Positions 1 through 9,251 of a stretch of 64,000 bases of DNA are shown piece by piece (positions within the stretch are counted from its first letter, which is position 1; every line of letters begins with the position of its first letter). The notes below the pieces were generated by a model that was given only the letters and a program-made list of their open reading frames with translations, did not search any database and was not told the DNA's origin. The translations under genes were made by a program, and so were the position numbers. The stretch is taken from positions 62,001-126,000 of the forward strand of contig CAIOFV010000105.1 of NCBI GenBank assembly GCA_903857665.1, read 5' to 3'. The stretch comes from an uncultured Myxococcales bacterium. GTDB taxonomy: Bacteria > Myxococcota_A > UBA9042 > DTJE01.

Positions 1-1204
1 CGCAGGTGGTGCACAGCACCGCGCCTTCCGCGATACGCCGCGCATGCCCCGCCTGCCGGTCCAGCCAGCGGGGATTCGTGGCCACCGCATGGGTGGCCAG
101 CAGCTTGTGGGACGGCAGCAGCGCCGGGTTGCCCAGGGACCGGGCGATGGGTGCCACCGAGCAGCGGTCGTCGCACAGGCGGCAGTCCACGCACGCGTCG
201 ATGGCCAGCGCCCGGCGGTTGGCGCGCCCGACGGGCGACAAGGGCCCCGCGGACGCCGCCCCGTTGGCCAGCAGGCTGACCGGGTCGGCCAGCACGTGGA
301 TGAACCGGGTGAAGGGCAGCAGGATCAGCCCCAGGAAGCACGCGGCCAGGTGCAGGTACATCAGCCACGTGTCGGCGTCGATCCCGTCCAGCGGTTCCGC
401 GATCGGCGCCAGCACCCGCGAGATCGGGTAGGACACGAACGCCGAGGATCCGGGCGGGGAATGGCAACTGGCGCAGGCGTCGTGATGCAGTTCCCGCCCC
501 TCGGCCAGTTTGTCCGGGTCGGGTGCCCCCTGCAGGTCGGGGAACGCGACGCCGAAGTCGGTGGCCCAGGCGAGGCGCAAGGGCAGCAACTCCTCGGGGT
601 CGGTGGAGCCGATGTACTCGTTGGCCATCCGGTAGAAGGCCTTGGGCGACGCAACCTTGGTGGCCTCCAGCAGGAAGCCGGAAAGCAGCACGACGGCCAC
701 CAGCGCCGTGAAGACCCGATCCATGGGCCGCTGCGGGCGGGGGGGCGAGGGCGGCCGGCGCAGTCGTCCCGCGACCACCATCACGATGCCGACCACGACG
801 ACGGCGCCGAATACGTTGCGAAGGAACAGCCAGGGGTCGTGCGTCGAGGCGTAGTCCGGATAGAGCTTCGCGGTGACCAGCCGGGCCAGGGCGTGCATCA
901 CCAGCAGCAGCAGGAAGCCGTTGACGATGAGCAGGTGGCCCAGCCAGCGCAGCCGCGAGCCGCCGAACAACCTGCGCTGAAGGAAGACGTCCAGCACGAA
1001 GGCCTTCAGCACGCCCGGGGTGCGGCGGCTGACCAGCGTCGCGAGGGTGCCCCGGACCGCCGCAAGCAGCCGCTGGTGGAAGGGGATGTCCCGGGCGTCG
1101 GGCCCGATGCGGACCCGGAGCCACGCCGAAACGCGCCACAGGAGGCCCAGTGCGCACAGACCCAGCGACACGAGGAAGGCCATCCGCAAGAACGACGCCG
1201 ACAT
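1..1204 (-). CDS. GlpC-like membrane Fe-S/heme subunit (3' end outside window)
   Basis: Starts at the ATG 4 bases after the glpB stop; 401 codons are visible before the window edge. Seen: hydrophobic stretches near residues 8-25, 88-110, 131-147, 163-180 and 280-303; a c-type heme motif CASCH at 244-248; a ferredoxin-type motif CVDCRLCDDRC at 338-348; and CTTC at 398-401, just before the cut, which probably begins a second cluster. Histidines in the hydrophobic stretches (H90, H104, H285, H303) could bind b-heme. By position it replaces GlpC, the subunit that passes electrons from GlpAB to the quinone pool, but GlpC normally lacks these membrane spans and heme c. The layout recalls NarI/DsrM/HdrE-type membrane subunits fused to an HdrD-like Fe-S domain. 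The role is inferred from the operon. Confidence 0.75.
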   Translation of the reverse strand, partial: MSASFLRMAFLVSLGLCALGLLWRVSAWLRVRIGPDARDIPFHQRLLAAVRGTLATLVSRRTPGVLKAFVLDVFLQRRLFGGSRLRWLGHLLIVNGFLLLLVMHALARLVTAKLYPDYASTHDPWLFLRNVFGAVVVVGIVMVVAGRLRRPPSPPRPQRPMDRVFTALVAVVLLSGFLLEATKVASPKAFYRMANEYIGSTDPEELLPLRLAWATDFGVAFPDLQGAPDPDKLAEGRELHHDACASCHSPPGSSAFVSYPISRVLAPIAEPLDGIDADTWLMYLHLAACFLGLILLPFTRFIHVLADPVSLLANGAASAGPLSPVGRANRRALAIDACVDCRLCDDRCSVAPIARSLGNPALLPSHKLLATHAVATNPRWLDRQAGHARRIAEGAVLCTTC

Positions 1205-1208
1205 GACG

Positions 1209-2516
1209 CTACCCTGCCTCTGCCAACGGCCCAGGAACCCCCAGCTGGCGGGCGATCCGGTCCACCGCCAACCGGGCCGTCCCCAGGGCCAGCCCGGCGC
1301 CGCATTTTTCGCGCATCCAGTCCTGCCCGGCCAGGATCGATCCCACCGCGAACAGGCCGGGCCACGCCGGGCGCCCATCCGATTCCAGCGGCCGGAACTC
1401 GTCGTCCGTCGCCAGGCCGGCACGGTTGACGGCGTGCCCCGCCGGGTCCAGGAAATCGCGGCTGTGCCACGCTGCCCGCGAGGCCGGCTGCTGCACGGGC
1501 AGGCCCAGCAGGCTTTCCGTGACGCGCTGCTGCCCGGCCGTAAGGCCGCGCCCGGTGAAACGCCCGGTGGCCAGCACGACCGTCCGGGCCGACACGGTTT
1601 CGCCACCCGGGACGCCGTCCAGCGTCAGCACGGCGGTCCCGTCGAAGGCGGCCGACGTCACGTTCGCGCGCAGCATCCGGTGGACCCCACGGGTCACCAC
1701 GGCCTGCTCCAGCGCGGAGTTCAGCCGCAGTCCGGGCACCGAGGTCGGCATGGTGGGGATCTCGAACACGGGCACGCCCAGGGCCTCCTCGAAGGCCGCG
1801 TGCACGGCCCCCGAACGGGCCAGGCCCAGCACCGCCGGGAAGCCCACCGCGTGGGCGTCGCCCAGCAGCGGCCGCACCCGGGCGATGGTCCGCTCGCGGA
1901 AATCGCCGGACTCCAGCGCGACCGCCATGTGGGCGGCGTACAGTTCCGCCGTCGTTTCGGCCCCGGGGAACTCGACGCGCGCCATGCGCAGCCCCGGCCA
2001 CCTGTCGCCGATCGTCGCGACGATCTGCCGGGCGCTGAACTCCCGCAGTCCCCGGAAGTCCAGCAGCAGGCAGGGCGGGCGCCCGGCCAGCGCGCCCACG
2101 CCGGCCGACATGGTCCGCGGCACACCGTAGGTGGGCTTGGCAGTCCCCAGGGACGTCAGCACGTTGGCGTTCCGGTCGCCCGGCGGGGCGTACGGCATCC
2201 CCGCGGCGCCCAGGGCGGTCGTGAACGATTGGAAGGCCGCGCGCATCGTCGCGTCATCGACCCGTGCCAGCGGGTGGTCGGGCTGATCGCGGCGCAGCAT
2301 CGCCAGCGCCTCGAACGGGTTGTCCCACAGGCGCCGGCCCGCGACGGGATGCACGGCCAGCAGGTCCAGCAGGCCGCTGGCGAACAGCAGGCCTCCGCCG
2401 TTGCCGATCTGGAGGCAGGACAGGCCCCGCTCGGCGGCGAACAGCGAGGCCGCCATGCCCGCCATCCCGGCGCCCACCACGGCGACGTCCCAGGTCTTCG
2501 GCTGTGTCTGCGTCAT
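1209..2516 (-). CDS. glpB: Anaerobic glycerol-3-phosphate dehydrogenase subunit B
   Basis: A 435-residue flavoprotein, close to the usual GlpB length (about 420). The N-terminus has the dinucleotide-binding pattern VAVVGAGMAGMAASLFA at about residues 9-25. GlpB is the small flavin subunit of the anaerobic sn-glycerol-3-phosphate:quinone oxidoreductase, pairs with GlpA and docks on the membrane subunit. The ATG overlaps the glpA stop by 4 bases, so translation is coupled; the next gene follows after 4 bases, giving a tight glpA-glpB-glpC-like operon. The identity rests on the fold plus position beside an unambiguous GlpA. Confidence 0.9.
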   Translation of the reverse strand: MTQTQPKTWDVAVVGAGMAGMAASLFAAERGLSCLQIGNGGGLLFASGLLDLLAVHPVAGRRLWDNPFEALAMLRRDQPDHPLARVDDATMRAAFQSFTTALGAAGMPYAPPGDRNANVLTSLGTAKPTYGVPRTMSAGVGALAGRPPCLLLDFRGLREFSARQIVATIGDRWPGLRMARVEFPGAETTAELYAAHMAVALESGDFRERTIARVRPLLGDAHAVGFPAVLGLARSGAVHAAFEEALGVPVFEIPTMPTSVPGLRLNSALEQAVVTRGVHRMLRANVTSAAFDGTAVLTLDGVPGGETVSARTVVLATGRFTGRGLTAGQQRVTESLLGLPVQQPASRAAWHSRDFLDPAGHAVNRAGLATDDEFRPLESDGRPAWPGLFAVGSILAGQDWMREKCGAGLALGTARLAVDRIARQLGVPGPLAEAG

Positions 2517-4111
2517 GGCGTCCCCTCGCCCGATGCCGCGGCGCGCAGCGCGTCGAAGCCGGCGACGCCGCGCAGTTCCTCGCCGAACAGCCCGCAGTTC
2601 AGCGCTTCCATCAGTTCCGCCTGGGCCAGTTGCTCGCCCCACAGCACCGCGTGCTGGCCGCGCCAGCGCTCGCGGAAGAAGTCGGTGATTTCGTCCAGGC
2701 CGCGCCGCGCCTGGAAATCGCCGCGCTGGTACAGGTGCGCGACGGTCCGGATCGCGCAGAAGGCCCCCTGGCAGGCGCCCTTCCCGACACGGCTGCGCAG
2801 GCCGATGTCCGTCAGCGTCGGCATGTCGCCGGCCGATCGCAGCGACGCGTACAGCAGGTCCACGACGCTGCCGGACACCATCTCGCACTCGCACAGCATC
2901 GGGTCGTCCAGGCCGTGGGCGCGCATCCACTCGCGGGGGGCGCGGCCCGGCACGGTCCACTCGCATTCCGGGGCTGCGGGGATGACCTCCACGGCCGTCA
3001 GGCACGGACTTGAAACCCCCAGGCGCCCGCAGACGAAGTCGGCGGCGCGCTCGGCCATCAGCCTGCATGTCGTCAACTTGCCGCCCGTCAGCGTCACGAA
3101 GTTGGACAGCCCCTGGTCCTCGTGGTCGTACAGCGCGAAGCCGCGGGACACGTTCCGCCCGTCGGCTCCGGCCGGGGAACCCAGCAGCGGCCGGACCCCG
3201 GCGTAGGCGCGGATGAAGCGCATCGATCGCAGGCCCGGCAGCATCGGCGACGCCTCGTCGATGATCAGGTCGACCTCGTCCACGGTCGGGTGGATGTCCT
3301 CCAGCGAATCGACGCGCACGGACGTGGTCCCCAGCACCGAAACGGTCCCGCCCGGCATCAGGATGTCGGCGTTCCCGGGCTTGCGAAGCCGGTTGATGAC
3401 GTGCTGCGCCATCCGTCCGTGCGTGATCAGCAGGGTGCCCTTCGAGTACAGCATCTCGACCGGCGCGCCCGCTAGCAGCGCCACCTCGCGGGCCCACGCA
3501 CCGGCGGCGTTGACCACCTGCGCGGCCTCGATGCGCTGCTCGGCGCCGGTGACGGTGTCCCGGACCCGCACCCCGACGATCCGGGAACCCACGCGGTCGA
3601 AGCCCACCACGCGGGTGCGCCGCATCAGCCGGGCGCCCAGGCTGCGCGCCTGGGCCATGCTTTCCAGCGACAGCCGGAACGGGTCCACCGAGGCGTCGGG
3701 CACCTCGTACACGGCGATGGCATGCTCGGAAATGGCCGGCTCGCGCTCGCGGGCCTCGGCGACGTCGATAACCTTCGCCTGGATGCCGGATCGCTGGCAG
3801 TGCCCCGGGAAGTCCGCCACGTACTTCTCGTCGTCGCCGGCGACCGCGACGAAGTACCCGCCGGTGTCCTGGATCGAGCGGAACGCCACGCGCTTGAGGA
3901 TTTCGCCCTCGGTGCGGCACTCGACGGCCGCCTCGTGGTCGTTGGAAACGTAGCGGGCGCCGCTGTGCAGCAGGCCGTGGTTGCGCCCGGAGGCGCCGGC
4001 GTTGATGTCGTCGCGCTCGACCAGTACGCAATCGACGCCGCGCAGCGCCAGGTCGCGGGCCAGCGCCGTTCCCGTCGCGCCCCCGCCGATGATCAGGACC
4101 TGCGTTTCCAT
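2513..4111 (-). CDS. glpA: Anaerobic glycerol-3-phosphate dehydrogenase subunit A
   Basis: A 532-residue FAD protein that oxidises sn-glycerol-3-phosphate to dihydroxyacetone phosphate. The FAD-binding GGGATG motif is at residues 9-14, followed by the DAO-type body. The C-terminus carries a Bfd-like [2Fe-2S] domain with C407, C409, C447 and C452, as in true anaerobic GlpA and unlike aerobic GlpD. It is first in the operon and overlaps glpB by 4 bases. The 142 bases upstream, to the pcm stop, should hold its promoter, but I saw no convincing -35/-10 pair there. No glycerol kinase, facilitator or GlpR gene lies in the window. Confidence 0.93.
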   Translation of the reverse strand: METQVLIIGGGATGTALARDLALRGVDCVLVERDDINAGASGRNHGLLHSGARYVSNDHEAAVECRTEGEILKRVAFRSIQDTGGYFVAVAGDDEKYVADFPGHCQRSGIQAKVIDVAEAREREPAISEHAIAVYEVPDASVDPFRLSLESMAQARSLGARLMRRTRVVGFDRVGSRIVGVRVRDTVTGAEQRIEAAQVVNAAGAWAREVALLAGAPVEMLYSKGTLLITHGRMAQHVINRLRKPGNADILMPGGTVSVLGTTSVRVDSLEDIHPTVDEVDLIIDEASPMLPGLRSMRFIRAYAGVRPLLGSPAGADGRNVSRGFALYDHEDQGLSNFVTLTGGKLTTCRLMAERAADFVCGRLGVSSPCLTAVEVIPAAPECEWTVPGRAPREWMRAHGLDDPMLCECEMVSGSVVDLLYASLRSAGDMPTLTDIGLRSRVGKGACQGAFCAIRTVAHLYQRGDFQARRGLDEITDFFRERWRGQHAVLWGEQLAQAELMEALNCGLFGEELRGVAGFDALRAAASGEGTP

Positions 4112-4253
4112 CCGCGTCCCTCCACCGGCCGGAATCTAGCGTATCCGGCAGGATTCCGACAGGGCATTTTGCGTGGGAAACCGCGTCCGGCAAGGAGAAA
4201 GGGACCCCGAAGGGCGAGGCGGATGGTCCGGGAAACGCTCCGGGCCAGCGGGG

Positions 4254-4898
4254 CTACCGCCCCGTCCGTCCCTGCGCCTTCCCGGTCATCGGAACGAAGC
4301 GCACCGGCAGCAGCGGCTGCTGCTCGAAGCCTGTTTCCGTGCGCCGGTATCGAACGAGGTTCTGCTCGGCCTCCCCGATCGGCGCCACCAGCAGGCCTCC
4401 CACACCCAACTGCCGCAGCAGCGGCGTCGGCACGGCGGGGGGCGCCGCGGTAAGTAGGATCGCGCCGAAGGGAGCCTCCTCGGGCCAGCCCTCGTAGCCG
4501 TCGCCGGCCCGCACCTGGACGTTGTCGTATGCCAGGTCCCGCAACGTGTCCGCGGCACGCTTCGCCAGGGCGCCGATGATCTCGATGGAAAAGACCGCGC
4601 CGGTCGGGCCCGCCACCTCGGACAGGATCGCCGCCTGGTAGCCGGACCCCGTGCCGATCTCCAGCACCTTCATGCCGGGACGCGGCTCCACCGCCTGGGT
4701 CATGAATGCGACCACGTAGGGCTGGCTGATGGTCTGCCCGAACCCGATGGGCACCGGGTGGTCCTCGTAGGCGTCGGACTGGTACTCGTCGGATACGAAG
4801 CGATGGCGCGGGACCTTCAGCATCGCGGCCAGCACCGCCGGATCCGTGATGTCCCGGGCCTTCAACTGGGCCTCGACCATGGCCTTTCTGTCGGCCAT
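4254..4898 (-). CDS. pcm: Protein-L-isoaspartate O-methyltransferase
   Basis: A 214-residue SAM-dependent methyltransferase that starts repair of isoaspartyl residues in damaged proteins. Seen: the Pcm N-terminal pattern MVEAQLKARDI, VPRHRFV, the family motif GFGQTISQPYVVAFMTQ, and the SAM loop LEIGTGSGYQAAIL. Length matches E. coli Pcm (208). The chosen ATG has a strong ribosome site (GGGAGG, 5-6 bases upstream); a GTG lies 21 bases further up. The same frame stays open back to the pfp stop and reads as a lipoprotein-type signal (VVLGVLLGC) but offers no ATG, GTG or TTG; see findings. The gene follows pfp in the same direction and may share its transcript. Confidence 0.92.
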   Translation of the reverse strand: MADRKAMVEAQLKARDITDPAVLAAMLKVPRHRFVSDEYQSDAYEDHPVPIGFGQTISQPYVVAFMTQAVEPRPGMKVLEIGTGSGYQAAILSEVAGPTGAVFSIEIIGALAKRAADTLRDLAYDNVQVRAGDGYEGWPEEAPFGAILLTAAPPAVPTPLLRQLGVGGLLVAPIGEAEQNLVRYRRTETGFEQQPLLPVRFVPMTGKAQGRTGR

Positions 4899-5060
4899 GC
4901 GCTCCTCCCGGGCAACCACCGTCGGCGCCTCGATCCCGGCGGGTTCCCGGCAGCCCAGGAGGACCCCCAGGACGACGATGGCCCACGCCCCACTCGTCGC
5001 CTTCAGGATACCGCCGGTCGGGCGACAGGGGATGCGCGGCAGGACTCCGGACGCGGCCCT

Positions 5061-6266
5061 TCAGCCCTTCACCGGGCGGTATCCCAGCCGGGCCAGCGTC
5101 GGCAGCGGACCGACCAGGGGGCGCAGGTAGTCCAGGAACGCGGGCGTCACGAACGAACGGGTGTCGTCCAGGAAGGCGTCGGGCATGCGCTGCTTGCCCT
5201 CGTTGACGCGGGTCAGCGGCACCGCGACGTAGCGGCATTCGTAGGCGGGCCCGGGGACGCGCTCGAAGGCGACCATCAGCCCGGTCCTGCCGGCGGCGGC
5301 CAGCCGGACCGCCTCCTCGCCCGCCCGGAAGGCTTCCGCGCGGTCCACGTCCGACACCCGGTCCATGCCGGCCATCTGCAGCGATTCCACCACCTGGAAC
5401 TCGCCGCGCACGCCCAGGTGCTCGCACACCAGGCTCTTGACCACCATCGCCGCGGACGCACCGCCGGTGGACCCGAATTCCGGGTTGCCGAACTTGTCGA
5501 ACACCTGGGTCCCCGACACCGGCGAGCCGTCCTGCCAGACGATGCCCTCGCCGACCGAAATCGCCACGAAGCCGTAGGCCGACAGGCACCGCTCGGCGTC
5601 CGCGAACAGACGCTCCTTGGTCAGGGGACGTTCGGGCACGTACACCAGGTGCGGCGGGTCGGATTCCTCCTCGCGGGCCAGCGCCGCGGCCGCCGCCAGC
5701 CATCCCGCGTCGCGCCCGACCGCCTGGTACACGCACACGGGATCCACCTTCTGCATGTCGCGCGCGAGGCGGCCGCCCTGCTGCGCTGACAGCGCCACGA
5801 ACCGCGCCGCCGACCCGTAGCCGGGCGTGTGGTCCGTGCCGTACAGGTCGTTGTCGACGGTCTTCGGGATGCCGATGCCGCACAGTTCGTAGCCCTGGGC
5901 CTTGCAGTACTCGACCACCCGGTGGGTCGTGTTCTGGCTGTCGTCGCCCCCGATGTAGAACAGGTACCGGACGTCGAACCGGCGCAACCGGTCCAGCACG
6001 GCAGGCAGCAGCGCGTCGGTCAACTTCAGCCGGCACGAGCCCAGCGCCGAAGACGGCGTCCGCGCCAGCAGGTCGAGGGTCGCGTCGTCCTCCGCCCGCA
6101 GGTCCACGAGGTCCCCGGCCAGGAAGCCCTGGATGCCCCAGCGCATCCCGTAGATGCCCCGGATGTTCGAATGGGCCTTCGCCTCGCGGATCACGCCCGC
6201 CAGCGACGCGTTGATCACCGCGGTGGGACCGCCCGACTGACCGATGACCAGGTTTCCCGGCACCAT
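5061..6266 (-). CDS. pfp: Pyrophosphate-type 6-phosphofructokinase
   Basis: A 401-residue PfkA-fold enzyme phosphorylating fructose 6-phosphate. Seen: N-terminal IGQSGGPTAVINASL, GGDDS at 106-110 and PKTVDND at 134-140. Aspartate in GGDD (glycine in ATP enzymes) together with PKT is the known signature of pyrophosphate as phosphoryl donor, so the reaction is probably reversible and serves both glycolysis and gluconeogenesis. An in-frame upstream extension (residues beginning MRPGPG) was rejected: the ATG used has GGGAGG about 6 bases upstream and begins exactly at the family N-terminus. Divergent from the nuo operon across a 278-base gap. Confidence 0.92.
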   Translation of the reverse strand: MVPGNLVIGQSGGPTAVINASLAGVIREAKAHSNIRGIYGMRWGIQGFLAGDLVDLRAEDDATLDLLARTPSSALGSCRLKLTDALLPAVLDRLRRFDVRYLFYIGGDDSQNTTHRVVEYCKAQGYELCGIGIPKTVDNDLYGTDHTPGYGSAARFVALSAQQGGRLARDMQKVDPVCVYQAVGRDAGWLAAAAALAREEESDPPHLVYVPERPLTKERLFADAERCLSAYGFVAISVGEGIVWQDGSPVSGTQVFDKFGNPEFGSTGGASAAMVVKSLVCEHLGVRGEFQVVESLQMAGMDRVSDVDRAEAFRAGEEAVRLAAAGRTGLMVAFERVPGPAYECRYVAVPLTRVNEGKQRMPDAFLDDTRSFVTPAFLDYLRPLVGPLPTLARLGYRPVKG

Positions 6267-6466
6267 GACGACCTCCCGCGTGCCTGGACAGGAAACGAGC
6301 CCCGCCCGTTTCCCCCGGGCGAACCTAGCGCAGAGGGACCCCGGGATCAACTGCCTGCCGGGGCCTGGACGCATCCCGTGTCGGGTCGTGAACCCTTCCC
6401 CGAGGCCCTCTACGCCCCCCCTCGACGCCCCCGATCCTTTCGGGTACGCTCGCCGGGATTGCCGTC

Positions 6467-6495
6467 TTGACCTTCGTCTTCCGGAGTAATAAGGT
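6467..6495 (+). promoter_or_regulatory. Candidate sigma-70 promoter for the nuo operon
   Basis: TTGACC at 6467-6472, 17 bases, then TAAGGT at 6490-6495. The -35 is 5/6 to consensus and the -10 is weak; an overlapping TAATAA at 6487-6492 gives an alternative with a 14-base spacer. It lies about 50 bases before the nuoA ATG in the divergent pfp/nuo gap. Confidence 0.4.
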
Positions 6496-6544
6496 CCGCG
6501 TGCCCGCGGGCGGCGTGAACTCCCGGGCGGCGTGGAGGTGACCG

Positions 6545-6997
6545 ATGCAGTTCGATTTCGCGGTCGTCGGCATCTTCCTGGCCGCCGCGTTCGCCATCGT
6601 CGGGCTTGCGCTGCTGCTGGGCCGACTGGTGCGCCCGAACCACCCCGACCCGGTCAAGTCGTCCACCTACGAGTGCGGCGAACTGCCCATCGGCTCCGGC
6701 TGGTTCAACTTCAACCCGCGCTTCTACCAGTTGGCGCTGCTGTTCCTGGTCTTCGACGTGGAAATCGCGCTGACGTGGCCCGTGGCCGTCGTGGCCCGCC
6801 GCTGGATCGCCGAGGGCAAGGGCGGGACGGCCGTCGTCGAAATCCTGCTGTTCCTGGCCATCCTGGTCGTCGCGCTGGCCTTCCTGTGGGGCCGCGGCGA
6901 CCTCGACTGGGTGCGGGACATCGGCGTGCTGCCGCACGAAGCCGAGGCGCCGGACGCGCCGGTCGTCGCGGCCCCGCAGCCCCCGGAGGCCCCATGA
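6545..6997 (+). CDS. nuoA: NADH-quinone oxidoreductase subunit A
   Basis: A 150-residue membrane subunit at the junction of the membrane and peripheral arms of complex I. Three hydrophobic spans (about 5-27, 62-84, 93-115) and the family motif YECGE, with the quinone-site cysteine loop. GGAGG lies 6 bases before the ATG. The C-terminal 25 residues are Ala/Pro-rich and exceed the usual NuoA end (about 120-147 residues). The stop overlaps the nuoB start by 4 bases. Confidence 0.95.
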   Translation: MQFDFAVVGIFLAAAFAIVGLALLLGRLVRPNHPDPVKSSTYECGELPIGSGWFNFNPRFYQLALLFLVFDVEIALTWPVAVVARRWIAEGKGGTAVVEILLFLAILVVALAFLWGRGDLDWVRDIGVLPHEAEAPDAPVVAAPQPPEAP

Positions 6998-7614
6998 GCG
7001 ACCCCAACGACCTCCCGGGCACGGAAGCCCCCATAGCCGTACCCGAGCCCGTACCCGTACCCGTACCCGCCCCTGTCCTTGCGCCCGCCCCCGTCCTTGC
7101 CCCCGCCCCCCTCCCCTCGCCCGCCTGCGTCCCCGGCTCGATGCCCGGCGAAGTCATCACGACAACCGTGGACAACTTCGTCAACTGGTTCCGCGAGGGG
7201 TCCATCTGGTACATGCTGTTCGCCACCGCCTGCTGCGGCATCGAACTGATGCAGACCGGCGGCCCCCGCACCGACCTGGACCGCTTCGGCGCGGTTCCGC
7301 GCAGCAGCCCGCGCCAGTCGGACCTGATGATCATCGCGGGGACCATCACCTACAAGATGGCCGACCGCGTGCGCATGCTGTACGCCCAGATGCCGGAACC
7401 CCGGTACGTCATCGCGATGGGCTCGTGCGCCAACTGCGGTGGCCTGTTCCAGCGCGGCTACTCGGTCATCCCGGGCGTGGACAGCGTCATCCCGGTCGAT
7501 ATCTACCTGCCGGGCTGCCCGCCGCGCCCGGAGGCCCTCAACGAGGCGATCCTGCGCCTGCAGGACCTGATGCACGGCGAGCGATGGACCCAGAAGATCA
7601 AGGGGAACGCATGA
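6994..7614 (+). CDS. nuoB: NADH-quinone oxidoreductase subunit B
   Basis: A 206-residue subunit carrying [4Fe-4S] cluster N2, the last electron carrier before quinone. Ligands visible: the tandem C80-C81 (TACCGIE), C145 in MGSCANCGG and C175 in LPGCPPRPE. Residues 8-45 are a low-complexity Pro/Val/Ala extension absent from typical NuoB (about 160-220 residues, without such a repeat). The start is set by the 4-base overlap with nuoA; the next internal ATG (residue 50) would remove the extension but lacks the coupled position. Overlaps nuoC/D by 4 bases. Confidence 0.95.
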   Translation: MSDPNDLPGTEAPIAVPEPVPVPVPAPVLAPAPVLAPAPLPSPACVPGSMPGEVITTTVDNFVNWFREGSIWYMLFATACCGIELMQTGGPRTDLDRFGAVPRSSPRQSDLMIIAGTITYKMADRVRMLYAQMPEPRYVIAMGSCANCGGLFQRGYSVIPGVDSVIPVDIYLPGCPPRPEALNEAILRLQDLMHGERWTQKIKGNA

Positions 7615-9251
7615 CTTTCGCCGAGATCACCCAGCGCCTGGGGACGGCCTTCCCGGACGGCATCGAGGTCGTCGAGGACACCCTGATGGACCCGGCGGTC
7701 CGCATCCGTGCGGACCTCGCCCACGCTGTCTGTCTGTGGCTGCGGGACGACCCGGACCTGCACATGGACACCCTGCGGGTCATCACGGCGACCGACCGCC
7801 CGCCGGAGTCCATCGATGTCGTCTGGCACCTGCTGTCGATGCGCCACCGCCACACGCTGGTGCTGAAGGCGCGCCTGCCCCGGGAAACGCCGGATGTTTC
7901 CACCGTTTCCGACCTCTGGGCGTCGGCCAACTGGTTCGAGCGCGAGCAGTGGGACCTGATGGGCGTGAACTTCACGGGCCATCCGGACCTGCGCCGCCTG
8001 ATGATGCCGATCGACTGGGTGGGCCACCCGCTGCGCAAGGACTACGTGCGGCCGGACTCGTACCACGGAATCCCGACATCCCGGGACGCGGTGACGCCGG
8101 TCACGCGCGCCGAAATCCCCCGGCACCTGCCGAAGGCCGAGCCGACCGACGACCTGATGCTGATCAACATGGGCCCGGTCCATCCCGCCACCCACGGCGT
8201 ACTGAACTTCCTGCTGGAAACCGACGGCGAGATCGTGCGCCACGCGAAGCCCGACGTCGGCTACCTGCACCGCAGCATCGAAAAGATCGCGGAAATGAAC
8301 ACCTACGCGGGCACGATGCCCTACACGGACCGCGTGGACTACCTGGGCGGCATGATGACCAACCAGGGCTGGGCGATGGCCTGCGAGCGCCTGCTGGGCA
8401 TCGAGGTGCCGCGGCGCGCCGAGTTCTGCCGCGTCATCGCCTGCGAACTGAACCGCATCGCCAGCCACCTGGTCGGCACCGGCTCGATGTCGATGGACCT
8501 GGGCGCCTACACGCCGTTCATCCACTGGCTGCGCGAGCGCGAAACGATCAACGACATCATGGAGCGCATCTGCGGCGCGCGCCTGACCTACACGTACATG
8601 CGCATCGGCGGCGTGTGCCGCGACATCGACCGCGAGACGCTGGACAAGATCTCGGCGTGGCTGGACCACTTCGAGCCGATCTGCGCGGAATTCGACCGCC
8701 TGATCACCGGCAACGAAATCTTCGTGCACCGCCTGGCCAACGTGGCCGTGCTGACGAAGGAAGTCGCCCTGTCGTACAGCATCGTGGGCCCGAACCTGCG
8801 CGCGTCGGGCGTGAAGTGGGACCTGCGCCGGGACGAGCCGTACTCGGTGTACCCGGAGCTGGACTTCGACATCCCCGTGGGCCTCGGCTGGCGCGGCACC
8901 GTAGGCGATTGCTATGACCGGCTGCTGCTGCGCCTGTTCGAGATCCGCGAGTGCATCAAGATCCTGCGGCAGGCCATCGCGATGATCCCCGACGGCGAGG
9001 TGCGTGCCAAGGTGCCGCGCATCCTCAAGCCCGCGGCCAACGAGGCGTACGGGCGCGTCGAGGCCCCGCGCGGAGAGGCCGGCTTCTACGTCACGTCCGA
9101 CGGCACGGACAAGCCCTGGCGCGTCCGCATCCGCACGGGCTGCTTCACCGCCATGCCCGTCATCGAGCACATGAGCCCCGGCCTGATGATCGCCGACATC
9201 GTGGCGGTCATCGGCTCGCTGGACGTCATCGCGCCGGAGGTGGACCGCTGA
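7611..9251 (+). CDS. nuoCD: NADH-quinone oxidoreductase fused subunits C/D
   Basis: A 546-residue fusion of the 30-kDa (NuoC, about residues 1-150) and 49-kDa (NuoD, about 170-546) subunits. The NuoC part shows [20 protein letters not shown] and HPLRKDY; the NuoD part shows [36 protein letters not shown] and the C-terminal EVDR. NuoD lines the quinone pocket together with NuoB. The fusion is known in E. coli and several other groups. The start overlaps the nuoB stop by 4 bases and the stop overlaps nuoH by 1. In the E. coli order nuoE, nuoF and nuoG would come next; none is here. Confidence 0.96.
   Translation: MTFAEITQRLGTAFPDGIEVVEDTLMDPAVRIRADLAHAVCLWLRDDPDLHMDTLRVITATDRPPESIDVVWHLLSMRHRHTLVLKARLPRETPDVSTVSDLWASANWFEREQWDLMGVNFTGHPDLRRLMMPIDWVGHPLRKDYVRPDSYHGIPTSRDAVTPVTRAEIPRHLPKAEPTDDLMLINMGPVHPATHGVLNFLLETDGEIVRHAKPDVGYLHRSIEKIAEMNTYAGTMPYTDRVDYLGGMMTNQGWAMACERLLGIEVPRRAEFCRVIACELNRIASHLVGTGSMSMDLGAYTPFIHWLRERETINDIMERICGARLTYTYMRIGGVCRDIDRETLDKISAWLDHFEPICAEFDRLITGNEIFVHRLANVAVLTKEVALSYSIVGPNLRASGVKWDLRRDEPYSVYPELDFDIPVGLGWRGTVGDCYDRLLLRLFEIRECIKILRQAIAMIPDGEVRAKVPRILKPAANEAYGRVEAPRGEAGFYVTSDGTDKPWRVRIRTGCFTAMPVIEHMSPGLMIADIVAVIGSLDVIAPEVDR

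Noticed and set aside
1209-4193. A 994-codon continuous frame covering glpA and glpB
   Set aside because: Only its last 435 codons (glpB) are real; the earlier part is a shifted, Arg/Gly-rich shadow of glpA.
4205-4214. Short CCC/GGG hairpin after pcm as a terminator
   Set aside because: Three-pair stem without a T-run is too weak.
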